Origin: an uncultured beta proteobacterium
GTDB lineage: Bacteria; Pseudomonadota; Gammaproteobacteria; Burkholderiales; Rhodocyclaceae
NCBI GenBank assembly: GCA_903932755.1
Contig: CAIZHL010000489.1
Coordinates: forward strand, 1-6,518
Direction: 5' to 3'
Length of the DNA: 6,518 bases
The position numbers and the translations under genes are program-made. Within the stretch, counting starts at the first letter, position 1, and every line of letters starts with the position of its first letter. Positions 1-5,934 of the stretch are shown here, in pieces. The notes under the pieces were generated by a model. It saw only the letters and a program-made list of their open reading frames with translations. It was not told the DNA's origin and did not search any database.

Positions 1-34
1 CATGCAGAAGATGAAGGGCAAGCTCGCGGCATAG
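1..34 (+). CDS. 3' end of a plus-strand gene, possibly RpoH (sigma-32) C-terminal tail
   Basis: Reading from base 2, the frame gives MQKMKGKLAA followed by TAG at 32-34. A terminator-type hairpin begins about 30 bases later, as expected after a real gene end. The residues resemble the far C-terminus of the heat-shock sigma factor RpoH, which in E. coli ends NAMKKLRAAIEA; the shared pattern is Met, basic pair, hydrophobic, basic, then Ala-rich. Only ten residues are visible, so the RpoH reading is an inference from similarity of a very short tail. A different lysine-rich C-terminus, or no gene at all, is possible. The gene would converge on the oxidase operon. Confidence 0.35.
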   Translation, partial: MQKMKGKLAA

Positions 35-55
35 GCGACCCCGGCGTCCCCCGCC

Positions 56-100
56 AAAACGAAAAGGGCAGCCCGCGACAAGCGGCTGCCCTTTGTTTTT
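56..100. terminator. Bidirectional intrinsic terminator between convergent genes
   Basis: An 11-bp perfect inverted repeat (AAAGGGCAGCC at 63-73 and GGCTGCCCTTT at 84-94) encloses a 10-base loop. On the plus strand the stem is followed by GTTTTT (95-100). On the minus strand it is followed by T, CG and TTTT (62 down to 56). It lies 24 bases past the ctaB stop and about 30 bases past the plus-strand stop at 34, so it can end transcription from both sides. Confidence 0.88.
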
Positions 101-118
101 GTGCTGCGTGCTATCCGC

Positions 119-1018
119 TTACCAGGGCGGCAGGTAGTGATCGACCAGCAGCGCGGCGAACAACAGCGCGAGATACATGATCGACCAGCGGAAAGTGATG
201 CGTGCCACGGCATCCGAATAATCCTTCCAGATCAGCCAGGCGTAGCCGAGGAAGATGGTGTCAAGCAGCACGGCGGACGTCAGGTAGAACCAGCCCGCCA
301 TCCCGATGACATAGGGTACGAGGGTGATCAGCGTCAGGCCGACGGTGTACAGGAACACGTGGCGCCGGGTGTATTCGGCGCCGTGGGTCACCGGCAGCAT
401 CGGCAGTCCGGCCGCGGCGTACTCCTTGGTGCGGTACAGGGCCAGCGACCAGAAATGCGGCGGGGTCCATACGAAAATGATCAGGAACAGCAGCCAGGCT
501 TCGCCCGGCGCGTCGCCGGTCACCGCCGCCCAGCCGAGCACCGGCGGCATGGCACCGGATGCGCCGCCGATGACGATGTTCTGCGAGGTATTGGGCTTGA
601 GGAAAATGGTGTAGATCACCGCATAGCCGACGAAGGTGGCAAAGGTCAGCCACATGGTGAAGGGATTCACCCAGGTGTAGAGGAGGAAGAGTCCGCTGCC
701 GCCGATCAGGCCCGAGAACAGCAGGGTCTCCAGCGAATTGACCTCGCCCTGCGGCAGCGGCCGGCCGCGCGTGCGCGCCATCAAGGCATCGATCTTCTGT
801 TCGATCAGGCAGTTCGCCGCCGCCGCCGCGCCGGCGACCAGCGCGATGCCCAGCGTGCCGGCCACCAGGATGCGCCAGGGCACCATGCCCGGCACGGCGA
901 GAAACATGCCGATCACCGCGCAAAACACGATCAGCGATACCACGCGCGGCTTGGTCAGCTGAAAGTAATGGCGCAACCGGTCGGGGCCAGTCTGGAGTTT
1001 GAGTGTGGTGGATTTCAC
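119..1018 (-). CDS. ctaB: Protoheme IX farnesyltransferase (heme O synthase)
   Basis: This 299-residue membrane prenyltransferase of the UbiA superfamily transfers a farnesyl group to the 2-vinyl of protoheme to make heme O, the precursor of heme A in the neighbouring oxidase. The family signatures are visible: [20 protein letters not shown] near residues 21-40; the Asp-rich motif N69-C-L-I-E73-x3-D77-x2-M-x-RT-x2-RPLP; a second region around 133-152 ([21 protein letters not shown], where the usual basic residues after LK are Pro-Asn); and [16 protein letters not shown] with [10 protein letters not shown] at 185-212. About nine hydrophobic helices and the length fit the family. The start is GTG (1018-1016) with only a weak ribosome site. 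It is kept because residues 15-25 belong to the conserved core and no ATG lies in frame upstream. It is the last gene of the operon. Heme A synthase is not encoded nearby in this window. Confidence 0.96.
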   Translation of the reverse strand: MKSTTLKLQTGPDRLRHYFQLTKPRVVSLIVFCAVIGMFLAVPGMVPWRILVAGTLGIALVAGAAAAANCLIEQKIDALMARTRGRPLPQGEVNSLETLLFSGLIGGSGLFLLYTWVNPFTMWLTFATFVGYAVIYTIFLKPNTSQNIVIGGASGAMPPVLGWAAVTGDAPGEAWLLFLIIFVWTPPHFWSLALYRTKEYAAAGLPMLPVTHGAEYTRRHVFLYTVGLTLITLVPYVIGMAGWFYLTSAVLLDTIFLGYAWLIWKDYSDAVARITFRWSIMYLALLFAALLVDHYLPPW

Positions 1019-1039
1019 GTTCAGCCGATGCCTGGTTGT

Positions 1040-1053
1040 GCCTGATAACAGGC
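1040..1053 (-). other. Small hairpin in the ctaB leader
   Basis: A perfect 5-bp stem, GCCTG (1040-1044) and CAGGC (1049-1053), closes a four-base loop 22 bases upstream of the ctaB GTG start. It has no T-run and is too short for a terminator. It could affect access to the ribosome site or RNA stability, but such stems also arise by chance at this GC content. Confidence 0.35.
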
Positions 1054-1067
1054 GGGAAGTCTATCAT

Positions 1068-1081
1068 CCGGCCGAAGCCGG
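1068..1081 (-). other. UUCG-capped hairpin after sco1
   Basis: In the minus-strand transcript CCGGC-UUCG-GCCGG forms a 5-bp stem closed by the very stable cUUCGg tetraloop, 19 bases after the sco1 stop. No uridine run follows, so it is not a classical terminator. It may protect or attenuate the message between sco1 and ctaB. Confidence 0.5.
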
Positions 1082-1100
1082 GCAGCCGGTAATAGTGCCG

Positions 1101-1736
1101 CTAGCGCCCCGCAATCCTGCGGAAGTTGGCGGCCATTTTCGCCGCCTCCTGCGGCGGGGAAAAAACCGCCGCCAGCCTTCCCCTGGGATCGATGAGGTAA
1201 ATCGCCGCCGAATGGTCGACGGTGTAATTGCGCGCATCCGTAAGGTCGTTGCGCCGGTAATAGACACCCAGCGATTTGGCCAGTGGCAACAATGCCGCAT
1301 CCTCGCCGCTGATGCCGATGAAGGATGGGTCGAAAGCCGCCATGTATTCGGCAAGCAGCTGCGGGGTGTCGCGGCGCGGGTCGACGGAAACGAAGACCAC
1401 CTGAAAAGTCGGCGCTGGCGCTACGGCAACGCTTGCCGCAAGGCTTGCCTTGACATCCTTCATCAGGCTGAGCGCCGTCGGACAGATGTCCGGGCACTGG
1501 GTGTAGCCGAAGAAGACGAAGCTCCAGCGCCCGACCAGATCGGCATTGCCGAATTTCCCGCGCGGGCCCTGCAAGGCGAAGGCGGGGAGCGACGCATCGT
1601 CCCGAAACTCGGTGACGCTGGGCACCTCCCCGGCGGGGACGGGTCCGCTGCCCAGGCTGCGCCAGGTCAGGTAGCTGCCCGCAAGAACCAGCGAAAGCCC
1701 GACCACCAAAAACCATTGTCCCAAGCCTGATTTCAT
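1101..1736 (-). CDS. sco1: SCO1/SenC family copper chaperone for cytochrome oxidase
   Basis: This 211-residue thioredoxin-fold protein is held in the inner membrane by one N-terminal helix (about residues 7-23), with its domain in the periplasm. The family helps deliver or reductively prepare copper for the CuA centre of subunit II. The full metal site is present: CPDIC (C81 and C85), preceded by FVFFGYTQ, and H175 in the conserved DHSAAIYLID segment. VFVSVDPRRDTP at 115-125 is the usual core strand and loop. The ATG at 1736 is preceded by only a weak ribosome site, and the gene starts 102 bases after the subunit I stop, so translation may depend on upstream genes. The operon also encodes a second, divergent SCO-like protein between subunits III and II. 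The two may act on different steps or redox states of CuA assembly (inference). Confidence 0.94.
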   Translation of the reverse strand: MKSGLGQWFLVVGLSLVLAGSYLTWRSLGSGPVPAGEVPSVTEFRDDASLPAFALQGPRGKFGNADLVGRWSFVFFGYTQCPDICPTALSLMKDVKASLAASVAVAPAPTFQVVFVSVDPRRDTPQLLAEYMAAFDPSFIGISGEDAALLPLAKSLGVYYRRNDLTDARNYTVDHSAAIYLIDPRGRLAAVFSPPQEAAKMAANFRRIAGR

Positions 1737-1791
1737 GCCGGCACCCGAGCCCGTGAACAGCGCCGCCCGAAGGACTCCGGGGGCAGGAAGC

Positions 1792-1821
1792 CAAGGCGTC
1801 CCGCTGCGGCGAGGCGCCTTG
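1792..1821 (-). other. Inverted repeat in the subunit I - sco1 gap
   Basis: CAAGGCG (1792-1798) and CGCCTTG (1815-1821) form a perfect 7-bp stem around a 16-base loop, 18 bases past the subunit I stop. No T-run follows on the minus strand, so complete termination is unlikely. It could stabilise the upstream oxidase message or lower expression of sco1-ctaB relative to the structural subunits. The rest of the 102-bp gap (1737-1838) holds no convincing gene. Confidence 0.45.
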
Positions 1822-1838
1822 CTGGCACGCCATTCGGT

Positions 1839-3410
1839 TCAGCCTTTCTTGTAAGCGTAAGGATGCCAGTCGTCCGCAACGGAAGGCGGGGTCGGCCAGT
1901 TGCCATGCGGCGGCGGCGAAACGGTGGTCCACTCCAGCGACGGCGAGCCCCAGGGATTGTCGCCGGCCAGCGGCCCCTTGATGGCACCGATGATCCAGTT
2001 CAGCACGGCAATCGCAAATCCCACACCGAGAACCACGGCACCCGCCGTCATCAGTTGATGTGCGGACTCGAACTGCGGGAAGTGGGCGTAGTCGTAATAG
2101 CGGCGCGGCATACCCTCGACGCCGATGTCCATCATGGTCCAGAACACGACGTTGCTGCCGATGAAGGTCAGCCAGAAACCCACCTTGCCCCAGAACTCGT
2201 TGTACATGCGGCCCGAGAACTTGGGAAACCAGTGGTAAATGCCGGCAAAGATCGAGAAGGTGCCGGCAACCGCCATCACGTAATGGAAATGGCCGACCAC
2301 GTAGTAGGTGTCGGACACCGCCAGGGTCAGCGAGGGCACGGCCAGCGGAATGCCGGTCAGGCCGCCAATCAGGAACAGGAAGACGACACCCAGCGCATAG
2401 AGCATGGGCGTGGTGAAGGCGATCGAACTCTTGTACAGGGTTCCCACCAGGCTGATCATCATCAGACCGACCGGGATCGAGATCATCAGCGTCGTCACCA
2501 TCTGCCCGATGCGCAGCCAGTCGGCCATGCCGGACACGTAAAGGTGATGCACCCATACCTCGCCGGCCAGCAGGACGATGCCGCCGATGCCGCCATAGAC
2601 CACCATCTTGTAGTTGAACACCGCACTCCGGGCATGGGAGGAAATCACTTCGAACACCACGCCGATGAAGGGCAGGAAAATCACGTAAACGGCCGGATGG
2701 GAATAGAACCAGAACAGGTTCTGGTAGGTCAGCACGTCGCCGCCCTTGGCCGGATCGAAGAAGTTCGTACCCAGATACTTGTCCATGCTGATCAGCGACA
2801 CCGCCGTGCCCAGCACCGGAACGAAGATGAGCTGGAGGACGAAGGCGCCGAGGGTGCACCAGACGAAGATGTTGAGCTTGTTCAGGGTGATCCCCGGCGC
2901 GCGCATGTAGGCCACAGTGGTGAGGAAGTTCACGCCGCCGATGATCGAGGCGAAACCCAGGATCAGCACCGTGAAGGAATACATCGCCGTGTTGCCGGTG
3001 GTGATCGTCGAGTAGGGCGGGTAGCCGGTCCACATGATGTCGGGAGGATCGGGGATGAAGAAGGTCATCAGCGCCAGGATCACGCCGACGTAGAAGAGCC
3101 AGACCGACAGCGCATTGACGCGGGGGAAGGCGACGTCCTTGGCGCCGATCATCAGCGGGATGCAGAAGTTGGCGAAGAAGCCGGTCAGCGCCGGTATCTG
3201 GAAGCCGAGGATCATCACCGCGCCGTGGGTGTAAAGCCAGACGTTGTAGTTCGTCGGATTGGCGGTGATGGTCGGTCCGATCGTGGACAGTTCCGCGCGC
3301 ATCAGCAGGGCCATGATGCCGGCGACGGCGAAGGCCGCGAGCGAGCCGATCAGATACAGGATGCCGACCCGCTTGTGGTCGGTGGTAAAAATCCATTCCT
3401 TGAGATTCAT
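1839..3410 (-). CDS. ctaD: Cytochrome c oxidase subunit I, A2-type (aa3-like heme-copper oxidase)
   Basis: This 523-residue, 12-helix catalytic subunit reduces O2 to water at heme a3-CuB and pumps protons across the inner membrane. Ligands visible: H62 and H376 for low-spin heme a, H374 for heme a3, and H238, H288 and H289 for CuB. Y242 sits four residues after H238, where the cross-linked His-Tyr pair belongs. The D-channel entrance D92 and N99 are kept, as is the propionate-binding RR pair in GMPRR (436-437). Helix VI reads YSHPAV (236-241), the A2-type motif, instead of GHPEV. Ungapped counting from the HH pair puts Met317 at the K-channel lysine (bovine K319) and Val314 at T316. Ser366 replaces the Mg-site His (bovine H368), while D367 is kept. 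The ATG is preceded by GGGAGAAG in the 14-base gap after subunit II. The C-terminal 35 residues are Pro/Trp-rich. There is no fused subunit III. Confidence 0.97.
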   Translation of the reverse strand: MNLKEWIFTTDHKRVGILYLIGSLAAFAVAGIMALLMRAELSTIGPTITANPTNYNVWLYTHGAVMILGFQIPALTGFFANFCIPLMIGAKDVAFPRVNALSVWLFYVGVILALMTFFIPDPPDIMWTGYPPYSTITTGNTAMYSFTVLILGFASIIGGVNFLTTVAYMRAPGITLNKLNIFVWCTLGAFVLQLIFVPVLGTAVSLISMDKYLGTNFFDPAKGGDVLTYQNLFWFYSHPAVYVIFLPFIGVVFEVISSHARSAVFNYKMVVYGGIGGIVLLAGEVWVHHLYVSGMADWLRIGQMVTTLMISIPVGLMMISLVGTLYKSSIAFTTPMLYALGVVFLFLIGGLTGIPLAVPSLTLAVSDTYYVVGHFHYVMAVAGTFSIFAGIYHWFPKFSGRMYNEFWGKVGFWLTFIGSNVVFWTMMDIGVEGMPRRYYDYAHFPQFESAHQLMTAGAVVLGVGFAIAVLNWIIGAIKGPLAGDNPWGSPSLEWTTVSPPPHGNWPTPPSVADDWHPYAYKKG

Positions 3411-3424
3411 CTTCTACTTCTCCC

Positions 3425-4228
3425 TCAGGTCTTCTTGGGCTTGGCAGCGGGCTTGGCGGCGGGGGTGCCGGCTTCGGCCGGGGCATTGGCGGCGGCGAGT
3501 TGTGTCTCTTCCTGCTTCATCCATGCGGCGTATTCATCGGCCGATTTGACGATGACGCGACCCGCCATGTAGCTGTGCATGACGCCGCAGTATTCGGCGC
3601 AGGTGACGAGGTGCTCGCCGGGCTTGGTCGGATAGAACCACAGGTAGGTGACGCGGCCCGGCATCGAGTCTTCCTTGACGCGGAAATCGGGAATGTAGTG
3701 GCTGTGCAGGGTGTCGCGGCTGGTCATGCGCAGCAGCACCGGCTTGCCGGCGGGAACGATCAATTCGTTTTGGGTGCGGACGCCGTTGGGGTAGGTGTAG
3801 TCCCAGCTGTACATCCCGGACTCCAGCTTGACCTCGAGGCGGTCGGCGGGAACGTCGCGGTAATGGTTCCACAGCACCCAACCGTTGGCTGCCGTGTAAA
3901 GGTCGATGGAGAGGAAGATGAAGATGGGCAGGACCGTCCAGCCGACGGCGGACGCGGCCGTCAGCTTGGGCGACGCTCCCACCTGATTGTCGGCGGTACG
4001 CCGCGAGGAAAACACGAACCAGGCCGTCACCACGGCGAACAGGATGCCGATGATCGTGATATCGACGATCACCTCGTGCCAGAGGCTGTCCCAGCCGCGT
4101 GCCGGGTCGTTGATTTTCGGCACTGCGGACTGCGCCACGCCGGCAGCCCACGAGGATGCGGCCAGCATCGAGCCGCAGACTGCGGTCAATGTCCGTCGTA
4201 TCGTGCCTTTGACTTGTTGCTTATGCAT
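3425..4228 (-). CDS. ctaC: Cytochrome c oxidase subunit II with CuA site, no cytochrome c domain
   Basis: This 267-residue subunit receives electrons from cytochrome c at a binuclear CuA centre. It has a probable signal sequence (basic start, hydrophobic stretch, SWA-AG near residue 29), two helices (about 51-73 and 95-116) and a periplasmic cupredoxin domain. The CuA ligands are complete: H175, C210, E212, C214, H218 and M221 (CAEYCGVMHSYM). There is no CxxCH, so it is not the fused caa3 form. The tail after 245 is Ala/Pro/Lys-rich and probably disordered. Two usual residues are missing: Ala94 stands at the K-channel entrance glutamate (bovine E62, three residues before the conserved WT), and Tyr140 stands at the electron-entry tryptophan (bovine W104), while W142 is kept. 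The open frame extends upstream, but the ATG at 4228 is chosen for its strong ribosome site and because upstream residues are SCO-gene shadow. Confidence 0.97.
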   Translation of the reverse strand: MHKQQVKGTIRRTLTAVCGSMLAASSWAAGVAQSAVPKINDPARGWDSLWHEVIVDITIIGILFAVVTAWFVFSSRRTADNQVGASPKLTAASAVGWTVLPIFIFLSIDLYTAANGWVLWNHYRDVPADRLEVKLESGMYSWDYTYPNGVRTQNELIVPAGKPVLLRMTSRDTLHSHYIPDFRVKEDSMPGRVTYLWFYPTKPGEHLVTCAEYCGVMHSYMAGRVIVKSADEYAAWMKQEETQLAAANAPAEAGTPAAKPAAKPKKT

Positions 4229-4234
4229 GCCCTG

Positions 4235-4242
4235 CCTCCCCT
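4235..4242 (-). promoter_or_regulatory. Ribosome binding site fixing the subunit II start
   Basis: On the minus strand AGGGGAGG (4242-4235) lies six bases before the ATG at 4228, within the 23-base gap after the SCO-like gene. This strong Shine-Dalgarno sequence favours the 267-residue protein over the in-frame extension reaching back to 4456. Confidence 0.85.
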
Positions 4243-4251
4243 TTCGTACCT

Positions 4252-5106
4252 TCAATTCCGCTTCGCCCCCCGGCGCGACATGCGCCTGCGGTAGATCAAC
4301 GCCCCCGCCCCCATCGACACCAGGCCCAGGAGCAGCGAGCCGACACCGGCCAGCAGCGAGTAATTCCATTGGTACCTGCCTTCGGCATAGTTGTAGCTGA
4401 AGCAGGCACCGGTAAATATGTCGAACACCGCCGTCGAATTGGAAATCCGCTCCCAATCGGCGTCGGTGATCGCCAGTTCAATCGTCCGAACATCCATTCG
4501 CGTGCCGTAGATGTAGCGGGCAACGCGTCCTTCAGGCGTCAGAAACACCAGCACGTTCGGATGCAGAAACGCCTTTGCCGCATCCGACCAGAAGAAGCGA
4601 AACCCCACTTCCCCCGCAAATCCCTGCACATCCCCGCCTTGCAGCACCGCGTGCCGCCAGCCGTCCCGCATCGCCTCCGGCACCCCCGCCGCATTGGCGA
4701 GGAACTGCTTTGCCGTTGCCGGCGTATCCCGCTTGTCGAAGGATACGGTCAGCACCCTGTAATCCTTGCCAAGCTTGAAGCGCCCGACCTTTTCCAGCAC
4801 TTTCGCCAGTTCCGCATTCATGGCCGGACAGGTTCCGTCGCAGCCGTAGTAAGACAACAGCAAAATCAGCGGCTTGCCCATCATTTCGGCGACACGGAAA
4901 TTTCGCCCTTCCGTGTCCGTCAGCACGGTTTCCCGCTGCAGCCGATTGCCCAGAAACCGCGGCTCGTCGATCTGCATGATCGACGAATCCGGTGCACTGT
5001 TTCGCGTCGGCTCGCTGACCGCCCGGGCGATGCCGGGCATCACGCAGACACTGACAGCCGCCGTCGTGATTACCAGTAATAGATTTGCGAAACGACGAAG
5101 AACCAA
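4252..5106 (-). CDS. SCO-like thioredoxin-fold protein with C-terminal membrane anchor
   Basis: This 284-residue periplasmic protein probably takes part in copper delivery or thiol reduction for CuA of subunit II, the next gene. A likely signal peptide covers residues 1-29 (LRR, hydrophobic core, ending ARA). The SCO-type domain has LILLLSYYGCDGTCPAMN with C89-x3-C93, VLTVSFDKRDTP at 118-128, and H182 in the FLHPNVLVFLTPEGR strand, so the two-Cys one-His copper site is complete. An extra Cys (C235) follows. Unlike classical SCO1, it ends with a transmembrane helix (about 250-272) and a very basic cytoplasmic tail (RRRMSRRGAKRN). The start is uncertain: the TTG at 5106 gives a sensible signal peptide but has no clear ribosome site and lies inside the subunit III gene, overlapping it by 37 bases. 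Translation is therefore probably coupled to subunit III. It belongs to the divergent YYxCxxxC subgroup of SCO proteins, distinct from the SCO1 at 1736. Confidence 0.85.
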   Translation of the reverse strand: MVLRRFANLLLVITTAAVSVCVMPGIARAVSEPTRNSAPDSSIMQIDEPRFLGNRLQRETVLTDTEGRNFRVAEMMGKPLILLLSYYGCDGTCPAMNAELAKVLEKVGRFKLGKDYRVLTVSFDKRDTPATAKQFLANAAGVPEAMRDGWRHAVLQGGDVQGFAGEVGFRFFWSDAAKAFLHPNVLVFLTPEGRVARYIYGTRMDVRTIELAITDADWERISNSTAVFDIFTGACFSYNYAEGRYQWNYSLLAGVGSLLLGLVSMGAGALIYRRRMSRRGAKRN

Positions 5107-5831
5107 ATGATGTCTACGAAATGCCAGTACAGCCCGGCGGTACGCATGAAGCCTTCATCGATGTCGGTGCCGCGCAGCACGGACGGCAGGCCGGCCATGA
5201 AAATGGCCAGGCCGACGACCACGTGGGAGCCGTGCAGGCCGGTGACGGAGAAGAATATGGTGCTGAACGCATTGGTGCTGATGGTGAAGCCGGCGCCGAT
5301 CAGATGCGACCACTCGTAGATCGACATGCCGAGAAAGATGGCGCCAAGCACCATGGTCAGCAGGTACCAGGTGCGAAAGCCGGCCTTGTTGCCCAGATGC
5401 AGGAGGTGCTCGGCGTAGTGGATCGTCAGCGAGGAAGCCACCAGGACGAAAGTCATCACCAGCGGCATCACCTTGGGCAACTCTATGTTTCCGGCGGGCG
5501 GCCAGACCTCGACGTGCAGCTTGGTGTACCAGTAGGCGACGAAAAAGGAGATGAAGATCATCGCCTCGGCCAGGATGAACCAGCCCATGGCGCCGAAGGA
5601 CAGGCCCTCGCCCTTGCCCATCGCTTCGCTGGTCCAGCCGGCCACGCCGGCAATGATCATCGGGAACGCCAGCCCCAGCGAGAGAATTGCGGCAAAACTG
5701 CTGTGATAGACGAAATGCAGGGAAAACGCGACGGCCAGAAACAGGATGCCGAAGCTGATGACGAAGGGCCAGACACTGGTATCCCAGTGGGCGTGGGCAT
5801 GTCCTTCCGCGTGATGGGCGTCGTACGCCAT
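5070..5831 (-). CDS. ctaE: Cytochrome c oxidase subunit III
   Basis: This 253-residue, seven-helix subunit III stabilises subunit I and supports proton uptake into the D-channel. Family marks visible: FILAEAMIFISFFVAYWY at 86-102 with conserved E89, VTGLHGSHVVVGL at 196-208, and the C-terminal YWHFVDIIWFFVVSQIYYW. It has all seven helices, unlike the short five-helix forms. The N-terminus carries five His within residues 6-15, an unusual cluster. The start is taken at the ATG at 5831, because AGGGAG lies five bases before it. An upstream in-frame ATG at 5852 would add seven residues encoded by the ribosome site itself. It is the first gene of the operon, and its stop lies inside the next gene. 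Leading with subunit III differs from the common subunit II - I - (Cox11) - III order. Confidence 0.96.
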   Translation of the reverse strand: MAYDAHHAEGHAHAHWDTSVWPFVISFGILFLAVAFSLHFVYHSSFAAILSLGLAFPMIIAGVAGWTSEAMGKGEGLSFGAMGWFILAEAMIFISFFVAYWYTKLHVEVWPPAGNIELPKVMPLVMTFVLVASSLTIHYAEHLLHLGNKAGFRTWYLLTMVLGAIFLGMSIYEWSHLIGAGFTISTNAFSTIFFSVTGLHGSHVVVGLAIFMAGLPSVLRGTDIDEGFMRTAGLYWHFVDIIWFFVVSQIYYW

Positions 5832-5836
5832 TGCTT

Positions 5837-5842
5837 CTCCCT
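5837..5842 (-). promoter_or_regulatory. Ribosome binding site fixing the subunit III start
   Basis: AGGGAG on the minus strand (5842-5837) is followed by a five-base spacer and the ATG at 5831. It lies inside the reading frame that begins at the alternative ATG at 5852, which argues for the shorter protein. Confidence 0.75.
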
Positions 5843-5883
5843 GTATTTTCATTCTGGCGCGAGGAAAAAATTCACCGCGACGG

Positions 5884-5912
5884 TTGCCAGTTGCACAATG
5901 TTAAAACATAAT
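5884..5912 (+). promoter_or_regulatory. Candidate sigma70-type promoter for the cytochrome c gene
   Basis: TTGCCA (5884-5889, five of six matches to TTGACA) is separated by exactly 17 bases from CATAAT (5907-5912, five of six matches to TATAAT). Transcription would begin near 5919, leaving a leader of about 70 bases before the ATG at 5989. The predicted start falls inside the FNR-like box. Confidence 0.55.
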
Positions 5913-5925
5913 TGACCTAAATCAA
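5912..5925. promoter_or_regulatory. FNR/Anr-like operator between the divergent genes
   Basis: TTGAC-CTAA-ATCAA differs at one base from the FNR/Anr consensus TTGAT-N4-ATCAA. It is in the intergenic region, overlaps or adjoins the predicted start sites of both divergent promoters (about 5919 on plus, 5928 on minus), and so would favour repression when the regulator is active under low oxygen. E. coli FNR represses the low-affinity cyo oxidase in the same sense. Binding and the regulator's identity are inferred. Confidence 0.6.
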
Positions 5926-5934
5926 CTGCGCCGG

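Noticed and set aside
1733..1828. A 31-codon minus-strand frame in the subunit I - sco1 gap, starting GTG and ending in an ATGA overlap with sco1
   Set aside because: Small oxidase assembly proteins occur at such places in related operons, but this one has no hydrophobic helix and no ribosome site, and the frame runs on from within subunit I. The overlap with the sco1 start alone is not enough.
1839..3410. Subunit I as a nitric oxide reductase (qNOR/cNOR or sNOR) rather than an oxygen reductase
   Set aside because: The cross-linked tyrosine position (Y242) is kept, and a CuA subunit and a full subunit III are present. Missing K-channel residues alone do not indicate NO reduction.
1021..3486. 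An 821-codon minus-strand open frame running through subunit I and sco1
   Set aside because: It is out of frame with subunit I and sco1, both of which are conserved proteins with complete motifs. The frame is Arg/His/Pro-rich and lacks any recognisable domain, as expected from high-GC codon bias.
1863..3572. A 569-codon plus-strand open frame antisense to subunit I
   Set aside because: Its composition (His, Gly, Asp, Arg, Gln repeats) is the mirror of a membrane protein's codons. It has no family motif and no ribosome site, so it is a shadow of subunit I.
3425..4228. A caa3-type subunit II with fused cytochrome c, suggested by the A2-type partner
   Set aside because: No CxxCH occurs anywhere in the protein, and the C-terminus after the CuA domain is only a short Ala/Pro/Lys tail.
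5085..5915. A 276-codon plus-strand open frame antisense to subunit III
   Set aside because: It is a charged, low-information translation opposite a well-conserved seven-helix gene, so it is a shadow.
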